Shown here piece after piece: positions 1-8,036 of a stretch of 64,000 bases of DNA (positions within the stretch are counted from its first letter, which is position 1; each line of letters begins with the position of its first letter). The stretch is from Rhodoferax lithotrophicus (GTDB lineage Bacteria > Pseudomonadota > Gammaproteobacteria > Burkholderiales > Burkholderiaceae_C): NCBI RefSeq assembly GCF_019973615.1, contig NZ_AP024238.1:2811989-2875988 (forward strand), given 5' to 3'. Below the pieces are notes generated by a model, which saw only the letters and a list, made by a program, of their open reading frames with translations, made no database searches and was not told where the DNA came from. The translations under genes and the position numbers were made by a program.

Positions 1-1
1 C

Positions 2-850
2 GTAACAGCCTTGGGCGATGTTCGAATTGAACGGGCAGGCAATCAGCGTTGGCTGGTGATTGATCGCCCGGCAGACAAGCTATGGGAACCAGTCAAGGAC
101 TTCTGGCAAGAGAACGGTTTTTTGCTGGCTATGGATCAAGCCAATCTGGGCATTATGGAAACCGACTGGGCTGAAAATCGGGCCAAGATTCCCCAGGATA
201 TCATTCGCAGCACCATCGGCAAGGTATTTGACTCCTTGTACTCCACGGGTGAACGCGACAAATTCCGCACGCGACTGGAACGTAACGCCAATGGCGGTAC
301 AGATATCTTCATCAGCCATCGAGGCATGATGGAGGTCTACAGTAGCGCCAGTAAAGACCAAACCGTTTGGCAACCACGTGCCGCAGATCCAGAGCTCGAA
401 GCTGAATTTTTGCGTCGTTTGATGGTGAAACTTGGTGTGACTCAAGAGCAATCCAAAGTCATCGTGGCTGCAGGTGTGGCTCAAAATGGTGCAAAAATCA
501 GCCAGGTGAATGGCCAGCCAGTGGTTCAGATTGAGGATGGTTTTGACCGTGCTTGGCGTCGCGTCGGCTTGTCTCTGGATCGAACCAACTTCACCGTTGA
601 AGACCGTGACCGCAGTAAAGGCATTTACTTTGTGCGTTATGTAGCTTCTGTGGCGGACAAGGCTGAACCAGGGTTCTTCAGCAATTTGTTCAGCTCATCT
701 CCCAAAGACAATGCTCCCCAAAAATTCCGTATCGCAGTGCTGAGTCAAGGTAATCTCACGACGGTTTCTGTACAAAATGCAGATGGCTCGACTGCACCTG
801 CTGAACAAGCCCGGCGCATTGTTCAGGTGATTGCAGACGATCTGAAATAA
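2..850 (+). CDS. bamC: Outer-membrane assembly lipoprotein BamC, 3' part
   Basis: BamC is a lipoprotein of the Bam complex that inserts beta-barrel proteins into the outer membrane. The visible 282 residues hold the two helix-grip domains expected: the first around 'RPADKLWEPVKDFWQENGF' and the second around 'DGFDRAWRRVGLSLDRTNF', the recurrent pattern of the family. The frame is open to the window edge, so the signal peptide, lipobox Cys and real start lie upstream; the TTG at 11 is only an internal codon. It ends with TAA at 848-850 and converges on the next gene. Family assignment is confident; the 5' end cannot be seen. Confidence 0.85.
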   Translation, partial: VTALGDVRIERAGNQRWLVIDRPADKLWEPVKDFWQENGFLLAMDQANLGIMETDWAENRAKIPQDIIRSTIGKVFDSLYSTGERDKFRTRLERNANGGTDIFISHRGMMEVYSSASKDQTVWQPRAADPELEAEFLRRLMVKLGVTQEQSKVIVAAGVAQNGAKISQVNGQPVVQIEDGFDRAWRRVGLSLDRTNFTVEDRDRSKGIYFVRYVASVADKAEPGFFSNLFSSSPKDNAPQKFRIAVLSQGNLTTVSVQNADGSTAPAEQARRIVQVIADDLK

Positions 851-855
851 AACAA

Positions 856-889
856 CATCAGGCGGCGTAAAACCTTTACCTGCCTGATG
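856..889. terminator. Inverted repeat between convergent bamC and 876-1493 gene
   Basis: CATCAGGC (856-863) pairs with GCCTGATG (882-889) across an 18-nt loop. It overlaps the last codons of the minus-strand gene. There is no U-tract, so terminator function is only a possibility. Confidence 0.35.
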
Positions 890-1493
890 AGAACCGGGTT
901 CCGGCCTGCTTGATTCCCCAGAGCAACTCCACGAGAGCCGGATTATTGAGCAGTGGCTCACCCAACAAAATGAGCCAATATCCCGTGCCATCAACCCAAA
1001 ATGGCACAAAAGAGTGATCTGGCAACAAAAACTCAGGATCCGAGTGAAAAGCCACGTAGCCGGAAGCGCCGCGCCAGCCGCGTTTAGCTTGACGCAATGC
1101 AAATTCTGAAAAATCTGCAGCTGCAGCACTGAGAACATCGGCCTCATCCTGAGTTAAGCCACTGCGACCCAAGCAAAACCCCTCTTGCGAAGCCAGTACC
1201 GCTCGGCGCTCGGCAGATAGCGACGCAATAACGTGTTGCAAAAAGTCATCCAGTTTGGCATCGGGCCCTTGTAATGGGCGTGGCAGGGCTTGCACCCAAC
1301 CTTGGACTTGCATTTCGGCAATTTGCACTGCATCCAACTCTCCAAGTTGCATCCAATTGGCCTGTTCCAGTGCACACTCCCCTGTGAGCAAAATCTGCAT
1401 CGAAAGAGCAGTGGTGTCAGGCTTGATCGAACCAAAAGCGCGCAAGACACCTGAGGGTGTCAACATGAACCAGTCAGATGTTGGGTGTGTCAT
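876..1493 (-). CDS. Unrecognised protein, possibly Roadblock/LC7-like; last gene of signalling operon
   Basis: This 205-residue soluble protein has no signal peptide or membrane segment. I do not recognise it with certainty. Residues of roughly 110-200, from 'AVLASQEGFCLGRSGL' through 'DEADVLSAAAADFSEFALRQ' to a beta-rich tail, resemble the layout of Roadblock/LC7 proteins (strand, turn with Gly, long helix, strands). A true Roadblock protein starts the same operon at 4592, so this could be a divergent partner. The ATG at 1493 follows the upstream gene by 49 bases, the largest gap in the operon. The Roadblock resemblance is inference from pattern only. Confidence 0.6.
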   Translation of the reverse strand: MTHPTSDWFMLTPSGVLRAFGSIKPDTTALSMQILLTGECALEQANWMQLGELDAVQIAEMQVQGWVQALPRPLQGPDAKLDDFLQHVIASLSAERRAVLASQEGFCLGRSGLTQDEADVLSAAAADFSEFALRQAKRGWRGASGYVAFHSDPEFLLPDHSFVPFWVDGTGYWLILLGEPLLNNPALVELLWGIKQAGTRFSSGR

Positions 1494-1542
1494 GATGTTT
1501 CAAGAAAAATTAAAAATGAATGCAGAGAATGGCGAAAACAAC

Positions 1543-2382
1543 CTAGTTGTCTGTTTTCGACATCCTTAGTCCCGCTGAAATTTCATGCAAAAAGGTATAC
1601 ATATCCTTAAACGCCATGCCCAGTCGGTGCGCCCGTTCTTCAGCCTCACTTGCTTCCAGTGCGCGAACAGAAACTGCTGCCGCCAATGCACTGCTATCAC
1701 ACACACGTGCAATCACCGGTAAGGGCGTGTTGGTCGCCACCCAAGCTTCCTCAGGGTTCACAATAAGAGAGTTTTGAACGGTAAAACGCATCTCAAAAGG
1801 AATCCGGGTTTGGATTCCATTCAGCATTTGCCGCAACAAGGTGTATCTCTCAAGCGGAGCAAGTGCCAATTGAGCAGCCAAAATATCTGGACTTAATGTC
1901 GGCGCAGAAGGTGATCCAGCATGCTTGAGCTGTCTCGTTGGATGCACATCCGCCCCCACCGTCTTGACAGGTACAGCTGACTTGTTGCGTAGCGATGTGG
2001 TCGAATGTGGGGTGTTTTGGGCGTGGGCCGCAAACTGAGCCAACACCTCGCGCATACGATGAGCCCCATAGGGCTTGCCTAACCATATCCATTGAGGCAT
2101 AGGCAAAGCGGCCATCAACTTTGCCCAAGTGTGATCCTGCGCAGAAACCAGTAATACTGCAAAATTCTGACCCACAAGCTGCCTCAACTGAGCCAAATTG
2201 GCATCATTTCCTTGAGCCCAACCATGTGCTGCCATGTCTACTACCAAAATGTCGGCATTGATACGTTGATCGGCATGCGTCGCCAACATATGTTCCCAGG
2301 TCCACCCCGTCATGGATTTTTGCATGAACATGTCAAAAGCTATGGCATCTCTAGACGGCATGCCCAGCACTGTCAATTTCAT
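1543..2382 (-). CDS. Protein with degenerate response-regulator receiver domain
   Basis: The N-terminal 120 residues of this 279-residue protein look like a CheY-type receiver: a strand ending in 'ILVVDM' with Asp49 where the phosphorylated Asp sits, Ser80 at the end of 'FAVLLVS' where Thr/Ser is conserved, and Lys103-Pro in 'LGKPYG'. The acidic pair normally found after the first strand is missing ('MKLTVLGMPSR'), so magnesium binding and phosphorylation may be lost. The C-terminal half, about 150-279, matches no family I know and has no DNA-binding motif I recognise. The ATG overlaps the upstream stop by 4 bases (ATGA), indicating translational coupling. Confidence 0.65.
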   Translation of the reverse strand: MKLTVLGMPSRDAIAFDMFMQKSMTGWTWEHMLATHADQRINADILVVDMAAHGWAQGNDANLAQLRQLVGQNFAVLLVSAQDHTWAKLMAALPMPQWIWLGKPYGAHRMREVLAQFAAHAQNTPHSTTSLRNKSAVPVKTVGADVHPTRQLKHAGSPSAPTLSPDILAAQLALAPLERYTLLRQMLNGIQTRIPFEMRFTVQNSLIVNPEEAWVATNTPLPVIARVCDSSALAAAVSVRALEASEAEERAHRLGMAFKDMYTFLHEISAGLRMSKTDN

Positions 2383-2966
2383 GTCAACTCCATGGATTGC
2401 TCCAACTGTTTACTGGTCAGATCCCACTCAGGAGGAAGGCTCGCCCCCAAACGTAACATGGCCCGGCGTGCCAACATGAAAGCCAAATTGTCATGACAGG
2501 TGACACAGTGATGCAAAAAGGCTTGTAAGGATTTTTGGTCATCGCGCTCAATAGCGGCAATAGCTTGAGCGGCCAATAACCGGGAATCATCAACACTACA
2601 CCGCCTTGCACGTGTGGAAATATCGGCAGAAGATGTTGCAAGAACACTCCATCGAGTAGCCAATGGTGTGATTGAATAAAGCGCTGGGGCATCTACCTGG
2701 GACTCAAACCAACGCAACACATGCTCTGACAAACGGTCTCGCACCAATTCAAGTCCGGCGCGTTTTAGCACCGATTGCGATTCACCAAAAGCAACAAACA
2801 TGTCAGCCAATGCCCCTTGGGCTGGCTCAGCCCCAGTTAAAGCCAAAGCTGCATGCAAGCGACCCAAATGAGCGCTGACATTGCTGGTCTCGCGCATGAT
2901 GCTGCGTGCATGACGGCGCAATTCCTTGCGCATCGTCTCCATACTATTAAATACAGGTGTAGTCAC
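2379..2966 (-). CDS. Uncharacterised helical protein with a CxxCH motif
   Basis: I do not recognise this 195-residue protein. It is largely helical, cytoplasmic by sequence (no signal peptide), and carries 'HHCVTCHDN' near residue 155. CxxCH is the c-type heme attachment motif, but heme c is attached outside the cytoplasm, so metal or heme b binding or chance are alternatives; the two preceding His residues add to the interest. I chose the GTG at 2966 because GAGGTG lies 7 bases before it; a longer TTG-start form from 2981 is possible but would include the ribosome-binding site. It follows the PhnD-like gene closely and overlaps the receiver-like gene by 4 bases. Confidence 0.65.
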   Translation of the reverse strand: MTTPVFNSMETMRKELRRHARSIMRETSNVSAHLGRLHAALALTGAEPAQGALADMFVAFGESQSVLKRAGLELVRDRLSEHVLRWFESQVDAPALYSITPLATRWSVLATSSADISTRARRCSVDDSRLLAAQAIAAIERDDQKSLQAFLHHCVTCHDNLAFMLARRAMLRLGASLPPEWDLTSKQLEQSMELT

Positions 2967-2977
2967 TTGCTCACACC

Positions 2978-3727
2978 TCAATCTAACAAGGTGTCCATCA
3001 AGTCAATCATGAACTCCGCCTGCTCTTGTGACATGACTTCAAATCCATGAGGAAAACCAAGCGCATCCAGAAGCTCAACATCACCCTGTATTTGACCAAT
3101 GCCCAAAAATGCTTTTTCAATAGCAGCAAGATCGCCAGCCAAACGCGGATGAGCTAGAAGCACATGGGAAATATCGTGAATGGCGCTCTCAACCAGCACA
3201 CGCAGATGGCTACGCGTCAACTTTGTCAAGGAGGCATATGCATCCGCCAGAAAAAAAGCAGCTTCCACCTCGCCTTTGATTGCTTTACGGGCCGCAGCTT
3301 GGTAACTGTCAACATGAACCCATTCAATATGAGACTCCGCCAGATCAGCAGGTTCCAGCAAGCGCAAACCGATTAATTTCACATCCCTGTTTTCAGTTAA
3401 TGCAATACGACAACCAGGTCGCAAATCCTCCACTGTCGCTACACCAGACTCGGAACCTGTCGCAATAACCATTTCATCAAAACGCTGTGCCGGACGAGCA
3501 AAGGGGACATAACCTTGAGTACGAATCATATCCACCGCATCAAAAGGATTGGCGTACACCAAGTCGGCTTGACCAGTTGCCATGACTTCAGATTGCTCGT
3601 GAGCAGTAGCAGGGGTCACCAAGTGAAGGTGAACGCCTGAGCGCCGTTGCAAAGCAGTATTGAGCATATGCCAGCCCGCAAAACGCTCTGGAGAAAAATC
3701 GGGGGCAATCAAAAAAGTGATTGTCAT
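2978..3727 (-). CDS. PhnD-like substrate-binding protein without signal peptide
   Basis: This 249-residue protein has the fold signature of PhnD-type phosphate/phosphonate binding proteins: 'GQADLVYANPFDAVDMIR' near residue 55, 'DLRPGCRIALTENRD' at the hinge, and 'VKLIGLRLL' to 'EVEAAFFLADAY' in the second lobe. Family members are normally exported and paired with PhnC/PhnE. Here the protein begins 'MTITFLIAPDFSPERF' with no signal peptide, and no ABC ATPase or permease is nearby, so it should stay in the cytoplasm. Between a PAS protein and Roadblock-like proteins it probably works as a ligand-sensing module rather than in uptake. ATG overlaps the PAS stop by 4 bases. The ligand is unknown. 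Confidence 0.75.
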   Translation of the reverse strand: MTITFLIAPDFSPERFAGWHMLNTALQRRSGVHLHLVTPATAHEQSEVMATGQADLVYANPFDAVDMIRTQGYVPFARPAQRFDEMVIATGSESGVATVEDLRPGCRIALTENRDVKLIGLRLLEPADLAESHIEWVHVDSYQAAARKAIKGEVEAAFFLADAYASLTKLTRSHLRVLVESAIHDISHVLLAHPRLAGDLAAIEKAFLGIGQIQGDVELLDALGFPHGFEVMSQEQAEFMIDLMDTLLD

Positions 3728-4218
3728 GATACAGATCTTTCCTGATCAAGCCACTGCTTATACAGAGGTATTAATTCATTGATACGGGTTCGAGAAGGTT
3801 TGCGACGTACTGAGGTATAACCCACAATAACACCGTTACGAATATTGGGCACGGCAGTGGCGTATACCCAATAATAGAAGCCATCTTTTCGCAGATTTTT
3901 CACGTAACCGTGCCATTTTTTACCCGCTGCCACATCATCCCAAAGTCCTTTGAACGCAACTTTGGGCATGTCTGGGTGGCGGAGGATATGGTGTGGTGCA
4001 CCGATTAACTCATCCCGAGAGTAGCCACTCATTTCCACAAAAGCATCATTCGCATGGGTAATGATGCCATTTAGATCGGTGCTTGATACGATTAACCGTC
4101 CTTGCGGAAACGGTACCTCAAGATCAGTTACATAAACAATGCGAGAAGAACCATCGAAATAAGTTAGTCTGCTTTGTTTTGAAGGCTCAGCAGGTTGAGC
4201 CATATCGGTAAGCCTCAT
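3724..4218 (-). CDS. Stand-alone Aer-type PAS domain protein
   Basis: The 164-residue protein consists of one PAS domain closely resembling the N-terminal FAD-binding PAS of the aerotaxis receptor Aer: 'GIITHANDAFVEMSGYSRDE', then 'RHPDMPKVAFKGLW', then 'KDGFYYWVYATAVPN'. The C-terminal 'INELIPLYKQWL' also matches the helix after the Aer PAS. There is no HAMP, transmembrane or methyl-accepting region, so it must signal to a separate partner, most likely a product of the same operon. FAD binding and redox or oxygen sensing are inferred from the Aer likeness. GGGG lies 6 bases before the ATG; the gap to the upstream Roadblock gene is 11 bases. Confidence 0.85.
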   Translation of the reverse strand: MRLTDMAQPAEPSKQSRLTYFDGSSRIVYVTDLEVPFPQGRLIVSSTDLNGIITHANDAFVEMSGYSRDELIGAPHHILRHPDMPKVAFKGLWDDVAAGKKWHGYVKNLRKDGFYYWVYATAVPNIRNGVIVGYTSVRRKPSRTRINELIPLYKQWLDQERSVS

Positions 4219-4229
4219 GAAGAACCCCG

Positions 4230-4592
4230 TTAAATCAATTTGGACAGCGTCTCAGCAGCACGCTTGATGTCCAGAAAAATGAGGCCCAATTTTGCATTGG
4301 ACTTGGCGAGTACAGTCAATACTGCTTCAGGACCGGCTGAACTCATGATGACGTAGCCACGTTCGCCTTGAATCAACACACGTTCTAACGAACCCCGCGC
4401 CAATTCACGTGCAGTACGCTCACCCAAAGATAGCAAAGCGGCAGACATCGCGCCAATCCGATCCTCATCCATACCATGAGGCAGTGCTGATGCGATCATC
4501 AGTCCATCGGTAGAAATCAAAGCTGAGGCTTCAATGTCCGCCGTAGAACCATTAAGGTCCTCCAGCGATTGTTGAAACATATCTGTTCGCAT
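4230..4592 (-). CDS. Roadblock/LC7 domain protein, first gene of signalling operon
   Basis: This 120-residue protein is a single Roadblock/LC7 domain: 'ASALISTDGLMIASALPHGM' followed by the helix 'IGAMSAALLSLGERTARELA' and the strands 'RVLIQGERGYVIMSSAG' and 'AVLTVLAKSNAKLGLIF'. Bacterial Roadblock proteins (MglB-like) often regulate small Ras-like GTPases, but no MglA-type GTPase is encoded in the window. I place the start at the ATG at 4592, 7 bases after AGGA; a GTG at 4598 is in frame. It opens a minus-strand operon reaching 876, so the promoter should be in 4593-4695. Confidence 0.85.
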   Translation of the reverse strand: MRTDMFQQSLEDLNGSTADIEASALISTDGLMIASALPHGMDEDRIGAMSAALLSLGERTARELARGSLERVLIQGERGYVIMSSAGPEAVLTVLAKSNAKLGLIFLDIKRAAETLSKLI

Positions 4593-4695
4593 AGTCACAT
4601 CCTTTACATAAAACCAATAAATTAGTACTCTTGAAAATTAAGCTCATGTTGATAAGCAACCCTCTTTTAGGCTGGACATCAACCATTCATCTGCC

Positions 4696-5421
4696 TTATT
4701 CAAGCCAACGCGTAAATTTCGTCACTGGTTCTCTCGGCGTATGTAATGAATTTACTTTATCTGCTTCTGCAGCATATCCCAAGGCCATCCCACAAAGAAG
4801 CATTTCATCAGTTCCTGCACCGATGTGCGGCAGGATGATACTGGTAAACCCATTCCAAGCTGCTTGAGGGCAAGTGTGCAATCCCCTGGCTCGTGCAGCG
4901 AGCATGACATTTTGCAAAAACATGCCCGTATCCAACATGGAACCACGGCCCATGATGCGGTCAATAGTGAACATCAAACCAACTGGTGCATCAAAAAATT
5001 GAAAATTCCGCTGATGCTGAAAATGCATTTTGTCCTTGTCACCCTTGCCAATATCCAATAAACCATACAGGCTCCAACCGTTTTCACGGCGCCTGTCAAT
5101 GTACGGACTCACCCATTTTTCAGGATAGTAGTCATAAGCCTCCTGAAACTCGCTGATCAAGGCAGGGTTAGCTCGCAGGGCATTGTGGGCTGCGCAAACT
5201 TTGTCTACCAGTGTTTGCCTACTTTGCCCCTGCAAGACATAAACCTTCCAAGGCTGAGTATTGGTTCCCGATGGAGCCCGGCTGGCTACTTGCAAAATCT
5301 CTTGAATTGTCTCGCGAGGCACCTGCTGCTGGGTAAATGCTCGAATCGATCTGCGCGAAGTAATCGTTGCGTCTACAGCAGCGGTCACAACCGCTTGATC
5401 TATGGATTGAGTTTGGTTCAT
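4696..5421 (-). CDS. Nitroreductase-family FMN oxidoreductase
   Basis: This 241-residue protein is an FMN-dependent NAD(P)H oxidoreductase of the nitroreductase family. The N-terminal signature 'TSRRSIRAFTQQQVPRETI' with 'ASRAPSGTNTQPWKVYVL' forms the FMN phosphate and dimer contacts, and 'GRGSMLDTGMFLQNVMLAARARGL' followed by 'MLLCGMALGYA' is the typical C-terminal region. The natural substrate cannot be read from sequence; quinones, flavins or nitroaromatics are usual. Its ATG overlaps the stop of the thioesterase gene by 4 bases, so the two are cotranslated downstream of the lut genes. The following operon starts about 100 bases further on. Confidence 0.88.
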   Translation of the reverse strand: MNQTQSIDQAVVTAAVDATITSRRSIRAFTQQQVPRETIQEILQVASRAPSGTNTQPWKVYVLQGQSRQTLVDKVCAAHNALRANPALISEFQEAYDYYPEKWVSPYIDRRRENGWSLYGLLDIGKGDKDKMHFQHQRNFQFFDAPVGLMFTIDRIMGRGSMLDTGMFLQNVMLAARARGLHTCPQAAWNGFTSIILPHIGAGTDEMLLCGMALGYAAEADKVNSLHTPREPVTKFTRWLE

Positions 5422-5879
5422 AAAAAATTTTCTAAAATACGTTTGAATACTTTGGGCAAAAGCACTGGGCGGCGCGAATGCCGATCCACATAGACATGAA
5501 CAAAATGCCCTTTGGCTGCAGTTTGCATTTCACCTTGCGCAAACAGACCAACCTCATAACGTACGCTGGAATTTCCAATGTGTGCAACACGGATACCTGC
5601 CTCAATCAACTGAGGAAAAGTCAATGGCGCAAAGTAATTACATTGAGTTTCGATTACCAGGCCGATGGTGTCACCACGCGCCATGTCCAGCACACCTTGC
5701 TTGATCAGTTCAGCATTGACCGCAGTGTCAAACCAGCTGTAATAGACCACGTTGTTAACATGACCATACACATCATTGTCCATCCAGCGGGTGGTAATCG
5801 TTTGAAATAGCCGATAAGCGCTGCGAGGTTCGGGCTGTGGTTTGGCAGACAGCCCGCTTGTCATTTTTGGGTCACTCAT
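5418..5879 (-). CDS. Hotdog-fold acyl-CoA thioesterase
   Basis: The 153-residue product belongs to the 4-hydroxybenzoyl-CoA thioesterase/YbgC hotdog family. 'TTRWMDNDVYGHVNNVVYYSWFDTA' is the diagnostic segment, with Asp before the NN turn as likely catalytic residue and the Tyr-rich helix at the dimer interface. It should hydrolyse short or aromatic acyl-CoA esters in the cytoplasm. I use the ATG at 5879 (MSDPKMTS); a TTG at 5930 would add 17 residues with no family support. It sits between lutB and the nitroreductase on the same strand. Confidence 0.85.
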   Translation of the reverse strand: MSDPKMTSGLSAKPQPEPRSAYRLFQTITTRWMDNDVYGHVNNVVYYSWFDTAVNAELIKQGVLDMARGDTIGLVIETQCNYFAPLTFPQLIEAGIRVAHIGNSSVRYEVGLFAQGEMQTAAKGHFVHVYVDRHSRRPVLLPKVFKRILENFL

Positions 5880-5931
5880 GGTGAACCATTTTGCCAGCGT
5901 CATCACCACATGGCGCTGACATAAGGACAAT

Positions 5932-7365
5932 TTACTGTTGACGATCTTTCATCAAATCACGCAAACGCTTGGGCGCGGGAACCAATGGTGTACGACTGCG
6001 CGTCCAGGCACCTTGTTCAGAGGGTGATAAGGATCTGCCTCGGCTCATGAACCAAGACGCTAACTTGTAAAGTCCAGACCTGCTATACACCTGCGACCAC
6101 ATACTCCACACCGCCGAAGCGGCTACTGTGCGCGCAGATCCGCTGCCGCGCAAGGTGGCTTCTTCAGTCTCAGGTTTGGCTTGCGCTTCATTTCGCAAGC
6201 GCACCAAAATGTCTGTAATAGGAATCTTGACTGGGCACACTTCGTTGCAAGCACCACATAGTGTCGAAGCAAAGGCTAACGGGTAAGTCATATCCAACCC
6301 CAGCATGTGTGGCGAGATAATGGCACCAATTGGCCCTGGGTAAGTAGTGCCATAAGCATGTCCACCAATACGCGCATAGACCGGGCAGTGGTTCATACAG
6401 GCACCACAGCGAATGCACTGCAAAGTAGCACGCAATTCGTCATCTGCATAGGCTTGGGTTCGTCCGTTGTCAAGCAAAATCAGATGAACCTCTTGCGGAC
6501 CATCTTTCTCATCCACCTTACGTGGACCGCTGATCATGTTGACGTAGGTCGTTATGGACTGACCCGTTGCAGAACGCGTTAACAAGCTTAATAGCGGTGG
6601 CACATGCTCAAGCTTTTCGACTACTTTTTCAATACCTGTGATTGCAATATGTACCTTGGGTACCGTGGTGCACATCCGGCCATTGCCTTCATTTTCAACC
6701 AGACACAACGTACCCGTTTCGGCCACAGCAAAATTAACACCCGACAAACCGATATCTGCGTCTGCAAACTTGTGCCGCAATACCCGTCGACCAATTTGAA
6801 TCAACGCATCCACGTCTTCGGTATAACTGACACCCGGTACTTCATCCGCAAACAACTGAGCAATTTCTTGCTTGGTTTTGTGAATCGCTGGCATGATGAT
6901 GTGAGACGGGGCTTCACCTGCCAACTGCACAATATATTCGCCCATATCCGACTCAAAAGCTTCTATACCAGCTGCCGCCATGGCATGGTTAAAACCCACC
7001 TCTTCGCTTACCATGGATTTGCCTTTGATAATGCTTTTAGCTTGCACGCGCTGAGCAATACTCAAGGCAATTGCATTTGCTTCATCCGAGTTTTGTGCCC
7101 AATGTACCTGCACACCATTCGCAGTCAATTGAGTTTCAAGTTGCTCTAGCAAACGTGGCAAATTGGCCAAGCTATAACGTCTTATAGATGCGCCAAGTTC
7201 ACGCAAACTTTGCAACTCATCCTCATCAGTGAATTGCGCGCGCCGTTTGGCTTGCAAAAAGTCCATTGCACCACGAAAGTTTTTACGTTGCCCTGGGTTG
7301 TCCAGCACCGCTTTACTGCGGGTTTTGAAAGCTTTGATCGACTGAATTTGAATTGCTTTGCTCAT
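5932..7365 (-). CDS. lutB: L-lactate utilisation iron-sulfur protein LutB (LldF)
   Basis: LutB is the large subunit of the LutABC (LldEFG) complex, which oxidises L-lactate to pyruvate without a classical flavin lactate dehydrogenase. The 477-residue protein has the N-terminal LUD domain ('GKSMVSEEVGFNHAMAAAGI', then 'GVNFAVAETGTLCLVENEGN') and, at roughly residues 315-380, two ferredoxin-type clusters: CIRCGACMNHCP and a second CGACNEVCP. Length is normal. It overlaps lutC by 4 bases and lies last in the lutA-lutC-lutB order. No lactate permease or LutR-type regulator is adjacent. Confidence 0.95.
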   Translation of the reverse strand: MSKAIQIQSIKAFKTRSKAVLDNPGQRKNFRGAMDFLQAKRRAQFTDEDELQSLRELGASIRRYSLANLPRLLEQLETQLTANGVQVHWAQNSDEANAIALSIAQRVQAKSIIKGKSMVSEEVGFNHAMAAAGIEAFESDMGEYIVQLAGEAPSHIIMPAIHKTKQEIAQLFADEVPGVSYTEDVDALIQIGRRVLRHKFADADIGLSGVNFAVAETGTLCLVENEGNGRMCTTVPKVHIAITGIEKVVEKLEHVPPLLSLLTRSATGQSITTYVNMISGPRKVDEKDGPQEVHLILLDNGRTQAYADDELRATLQCIRCGACMNHCPVYARIGGHAYGTTYPGPIGAIISPHMLGLDMTYPLAFASTLCGACNEVCPVKIPITDILVRLRNEAQAKPETEEATLRGSGSARTVAASAVWSMWSQVYSRSGLYKLASWFMSRGRSLSPSEQGAWTRSRTPLVPAPKRLRDLMKDRQQ

Positions 7366-8036
7366 GCTGCACCCTTCAAAGTTTGACGCAACAGCACCAC
7401 CAACTCTTTAGGCCCATGTGCACCATAGGCCAAGGTTTGCTGAATGTCTGCAGTTTTGGACGGTCCACATACCAGCAGGGCATTCGTTGGCATACCTTTT
7501 GCCCAACCTTCTGCCGTCATGGCTGCGTAAAAATCAGCGTAAATGGTGTCTACATCCAGCAACACAAAATGCGTGGAAGGCACCAACGACATCAAACGCG
7601 GCTCGCTAGGACTGGGCCAAAGAATCAGGCTACCGGTTTCAGCTAACGCACCACGCGCAAAGGTCAACGCCGAATCAACACCATCAAACAACAAGTCGCG
7701 CCAAGTATCGATTGGCTTGTCATAAGAAATTAGCTGCAAACCACCTGTTTGACAAGACTGCAACGCAAATCCATGTGGCGTATTCGATCCGATCAGCAAT
7801 TGACGTAAACCTTTGCAAGATGCCACATGAAGTAATACATCAGTCCAATTGGCATGCGTCACTTCATGTATCTCTGTGTGCACAGCCTCAAGAGCCGCCC
7901 GCAAGCGTTCAGTCCGCTGCACGATACCCTCACTACGTTGATGCACTTTGAACCAGTTGGCGACATCCGGTAAATCAGGATAAACAGATACCTTAGATTG
8001 CAGCAAGCGAGCCAAAATATGTTCACGAGCACTCAT
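7362..8036 (-). CDS. lutC: L-lactate utilisation protein LutC (LldG)
   Basis: LutC is the small LUD-domain subunit of the lactate oxidation complex. The protein starts 'MSAREHILARL', the family's usual beginning, at the ATG at 8036; an upstream in-frame start would lie inside lutA and add unrelated sequence. The 224 residues contain 'DTWRDLLFDGVDSALTFARGALAETGSLIL' and 'STHFVLLDVDTIYADF' of the LUD fold, ending with the 'LLVCGPSKTADIQQTLAYGAHGPKEL' motif. It overlaps lutA by 4 bases on one side and lutB by 4 on the other, so the three are translationally coupled. Confidence 0.93.
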   Translation of the reverse strand: MSAREHILARLLQSKVSVYPDLPDVANWFKVHQRSEGIVQRTERLRAALEAVHTEIHEVTHANWTDVLLHVASCKGLRQLLIGSNTPHGFALQSCQTGGLQLISYDKPIDTWRDLLFDGVDSALTFARGALAETGSLILWPSPSEPRLMSLVPSTHFVLLDVDTIYADFYAAMTAEGWAKGMPTNALLVCGPSKTADIQQTLAYGAHGPKELVVLLRQTLKGAA

